Shown: one piece after another, positions 62,067 through 64,000 of the stretch
Position numbering within the stretch: position 1 is the stretch's first letter
Layout of the letters: each line of letters opens with the position of its first letter
Assembly: GCA_035561515.1 (NCBI GenBank)
Contig: DATMXP010000027.1
Span: forward strand, 62,001-126,000
Direction: 5' to 3'
Source: Terriglobales bacterium
GTDB taxonomy: Bacteria; Acidobacteriota; Terriglobia; Terriglobales; Acidobacteriaceae
DNA: 64,000 nucleotides
Translations under genes and position numbers: made by a program
The notes under the pieces: model-generated
What the model was told of the DNA's origin: nothing
The model's database searches: none
Seen by the model: the letters and a program-made list of their open reading frames with translations, nothing else

Positions 62067-63017
62067 TTAGTTTCCGCCGTTTCCGGTTTTCTGTGATGCA
62101 GCCGCGGGAGCGGTGTCCCCGGCATCGGCCAGCGCCCGGTCGATTACGGACTTTACTTCCTGGGCCGGCACGGCGCCTTCCAACTTCTGTCCATTGATAA
62201 ACAACGTCGGGGTGGAACTGACACCCAGAGCTTCCGCTTCCGCCATGGAAGCGAGAACCTTATCTTCCTTCTGCGCCGAAACACAAGCCTGCAACTCGCT
62301 TGTGTTAACGCCGGCCTTCTTGCCCTCTTCCATCACCAGACGGTCCACTTCCGCACGCTGTGCGTCGGCGCCCTGCTTCTGGGAAATGGAGCGGGCGTTC
62401 GCGTGCAGTGCATCGGCGAAATCCCAATAAGCGGATTCCTTCAACTGGCCGAGGCAGTTCGCGTCCACGGCCGCGCGCTTTGCCCACGGGTGGATCTCCA
62501 CCAGCGGGTAATCTTTATAAACCACCTTTACCTTGTCGCCATACTGTTTCAACACCTGTTGAGTCAGGGTGTCGTGCATGCGGGCGCAGAACGGGCATTG
62601 GAAATCGTCGTAGTTGACGATCGTGACCTTGGCATTCTTGTTGCCACGGACAGGCCTGCCGCTGATGTCGATCTTGCTCATGGTCTCAGCGTAAGGATCC
62701 TTGGTCAGGTCGATCTTGGACATGCGGATCAACTGCTTGCCGTCCTTGGAGATCAGGAACTCCTGGTCCTGCTTCTTGTCACCCACAGAAAAGGTGACCG
62801 TCAGCGCATCGAAGGCAGGGAACTCCGTGGAGGGCTTCCTCCCGGTTACATCGATACCAACCTGCGCCGGGACGCTAAAATGAGCGCGGATTTGGCGTTC
62901 GACCTTGCGGTCGAGATCGGCATTGGAGGGGGTACTCGACTGCGCCGCACATCCCACGCAGACCAGGAGCGCAGCACTACAGATGCGCCAGAAAAAGCTG
63001 TTTACATACTTCGTCAT
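62067..63017 (-). CDS. DsbA-like thioredoxin-domain lipoprotein
   Basis: A 316-residue protein with a lipoprotein-like signal (AALLVCVGCAAQ). Residues about 30-115 are an N-terminal beta-rich domain; residues about 125-300 are a DsbA/DSBA-type thioredoxin fold with the active site CPFC in VNYDDFQCPFCARM, the inserted helical domain, and the cis-Pro loop (SSTPTLFIN). It would form or isomerise disulfides in exported proteins. It is followed by the parvulin lipoprotein gene after 23 bases, giving an oxidative-folding pair. Confidence 0.9.
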   Translation of the reverse strand: MTKYVNSFFWRICSAALLVCVGCAAQSSTPSNADLDRKVERQIRAHFSVPAQVGIDVTGRKPSTEFPAFDALTVTFSVGDKKQDQEFLISKDGKQLIRMSKIDLTKDPYAETMSKIDISGRPVRGNKNAKVTIVNYDDFQCPFCARMHDTLTQQVLKQYGDKVKVVYKDYPLVEIHPWAKRAAVDANCLGQLKESAYWDFADALHANARSISQKQGADAQRAEVDRLVMEEGKKAGVNTSELQACVSAQKEDKVLASMAEAEALGVSSTPTLFINGQKLEGAVPAQEVKSVIDRALADAGDTAPAAASQKTGNGGN

Positions 63018-63073
63018 AATTAAGGTCCGGAATCTTTAATTATCGCATGCAGAGCTCAGGTTCTACAGAATAG

Positions 63074-63089
63074 AGGGCTGAAAAGCCCT
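63074..63089 (-). terminator. Weak terminator after the glycosyltransferase gene
   Basis: On the minus strand AGGGCT, loop TTTC, AGCCCT is followed by CTATTCT. The stem is 6 bases and the T-tract poor. Confidence 0.45.
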
Positions 63090-64000
63090 TCAGGCGCTGC
63101 GGGATCTTTCCCGCCCGTTGATCAGCGTCTCGTATACCTCAATCAACCGGGTCACGGAGTTTCTCCAGGAGAAGTGCTGCACCTGCTGATAACCGCATGC
63201 TTTCAACTTCTCACGGAGCGCCTGGTCCGTCAGTGTCCGGTAGAGCGCCCGGCGGATGTCGAAGATATTTTCGGGGTTCACCAGCATCGCGCCGTTCCCC
63301 ACCACCTCCGGCAGGGAACTGGTGTTCGAGGTCACCACCGGGGTGCCGTGCGCCATGGCCTCCAACGGAGGCAGGCCGAAGCCCTCATATAAGGATGGGA
63401 AGACAAAGACCGCAGCCGTGTCGTAGAAGATCCTTAAGACGTCGATCGGCACGAACCCCAGAAAGCGGACGTCATTCTGTACGCCACTTCGAATAACGGT
63501 GCGCCGCAAGTCAGGATGCCGGGAGACTTCGTCCCCGATGATGATGAGTTTCAGCTCACTGAAACGGTCTTCCTTGCTGAGTTCGGATTTAAGCGATGAG
63601 AACGCCTCGATGATGCGAATGACGTTCTTGTGAGGGCTGATCTTCCCGGCATAAAGAATGAACGGATAGCTCACCTGGTACCGCTCGGCGATGAACTGGC
63701 GCTCTTCAGGAGTCGCGTGGCCCTGAAGAAACCGTTCGTCAATCGCGTTGTAGATGACTTCGATCCGGTCACCGGGTATCTGGAACAAACGCATCACGTC
63801 ATTCTTGGTGAAATTCGAAACCGCCAGGATCTTGGAGGCTTTGCTAAGGACGTAGCGTGTCGAGTAGAACTGCAGGGTCCCCCTAAGTCCGTGCCGGCTT
63901 GTGGTGCGGTACATGTAGTCGAGGACATCGTGCACCGTGACGACATATGGGCACGGCGGCAGGTAGGGCGGCAACCAGAAAAGTGACGGAAGATGTACCA
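63090..64000 (-). CDS. GT4-family glycosyltransferase (5' partial)
   Basis: The frame is open to the window end, so the N-terminus is missing; the codons from 64000 to 63975 read VHLPSLFW and belong to the protein. The C-terminal Rossmann domain is complete: VGNGAMLVNPENI, YEGFGLPPLEAMAHGTPVVTSNTSSLPEV with the EX7E motif, and LYAGKISPHKNVIRIIEAF for the donor site. GT4 enzymes transfer a sugar from a nucleotide donor to a glycan or lipid acceptor, here probably for exopolysaccharide or lipopolysaccharide. Acceptor and donor are unknown. Confidence 0.93.
   Translation of the reverse strand, partial: VHLPSLFWLPPYLPPCPYVVTVHDVLDYMYRTTSRHGLRGTLQFYSTRYVLSKASKILAVSNFTKNDVMRLFQIPGDRIEVIYNAIDERFLQGHATPEERQFIAERYQVSYPFILYAGKISPHKNVIRIIEAFSSLKSELSKEDRFSELKLIIIGDEVSRHPDLRRTVIRSGVQNDVRFLGFVPIDVLRIFYDTAAVFVFPSLYEGFGLPPLEAMAHGTPVVTSNTSSLPEVVGNGAMLVNPENIFDIRRALYRTLTDQALREKLKACGYQQVQHFSWRNSVTRLIEVYETLINGRERSRSA

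Overview
The window is one contiguous, gene-dense stretch of bacterial chromosome (about 60 protein genes and one tRNA). It shows no insertion sequence, phage, CRISPR array or rRNA. The gene content suggests a soil Acidobacteriota (Koribacter/Terriglobia-like): a Ser/Thr kinase fused to a PD40 propeller, a TMTC-like membrane protein with TPRs, secreted glycoside hydrolases, an ECF42-type sigma factor with DGPF proteins, wHTH-hydrolase fusions, and short GC-rich intergenic hairpins. This lineage call is an inference from gene families; there is no 16S gene here.

Layout. 0-3.2 kb: GH3 (cut by the window edge) and a Tat-exported GH30. 3.4-9.8 kb: glutamate dehydrogenase followed by two unusual PEP-synthase-like ATP-grasp proteins; the larger carries an N-terminal GAF domain and a C-terminal nucleotidyltransferase domain. 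9.8-16.1 kb: metallophosphoesterase, galE, a membrane peroxiredoxin-like protein whose reading frame continues through a UGA in a UxxC motif (probable selenoprotein), gltX, and a split DsbD-like module (ccdA, tlpA, DsbD-alpha). 16.3-21.3 kb: Spy-like protein, wHTH regulator with a membrane partner, racemase, radical SAM protein, YacL-like PIN protein. 21.8-24.4 kb: a tandem pair of wHTH/alpha-beta-hydrolase fusions. 24.4-32.7 kb: NnrU/MddA-like methyltransferase, PP2C phosphatase, SpoIID-like protein, and an ABC/HlyD efflux operon whose adaptor gene has an in-frame amber codon near its start.

32.9-40.1 kb: small SET protein, methyltransferase, polysaccharide deacetylase, AlkD-like protein, an isolated pdhB, DUF2007 protein and a TPR protein. 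40.2-42.9 kb: the classical rpmH-rnpA-yidD-yidC cluster, including rpmH, which is only 51 codons. 43-46.1 kb: a 70-residue C2H2 zinc-finger protein behind a perfect CRP-like palindrome, a cupin, tRNA-Met(CAT), and small membrane and secreted proteins. 46.3-49.9 kb: TMTC-like protein and secreted beta-helix protein. 49.9-55.4 kb: an ECF42-type sigma factor divergent from an operon of DGPF, DUF1428, DoxX-like, beta-propeller, MoaD-like and PhnB-like proteins, with a candidate ECF42 promoter between them. 55.5-64 kb: kinase-PD40 protein, DoxX protein, DUF2207 protein, lipoprotein parvulin, DsbA-like lipoprotein, and a GT4 glycosyltransferase cut by the window edge.

The observations most worth follow-up are the GAF/ATP-grasp/nucleotidyltransferase protein next to glutamate dehydrogenase, the UGA-containing peroxiredoxin with its SECIS-like hairpin, the amber codon in the HlyD adaptor, the ECF42 operon with its promoter and MoaD-propeller pair, and the CRP-site zinc-finger gene. 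All calls are from reading the sequence; no database search was run.
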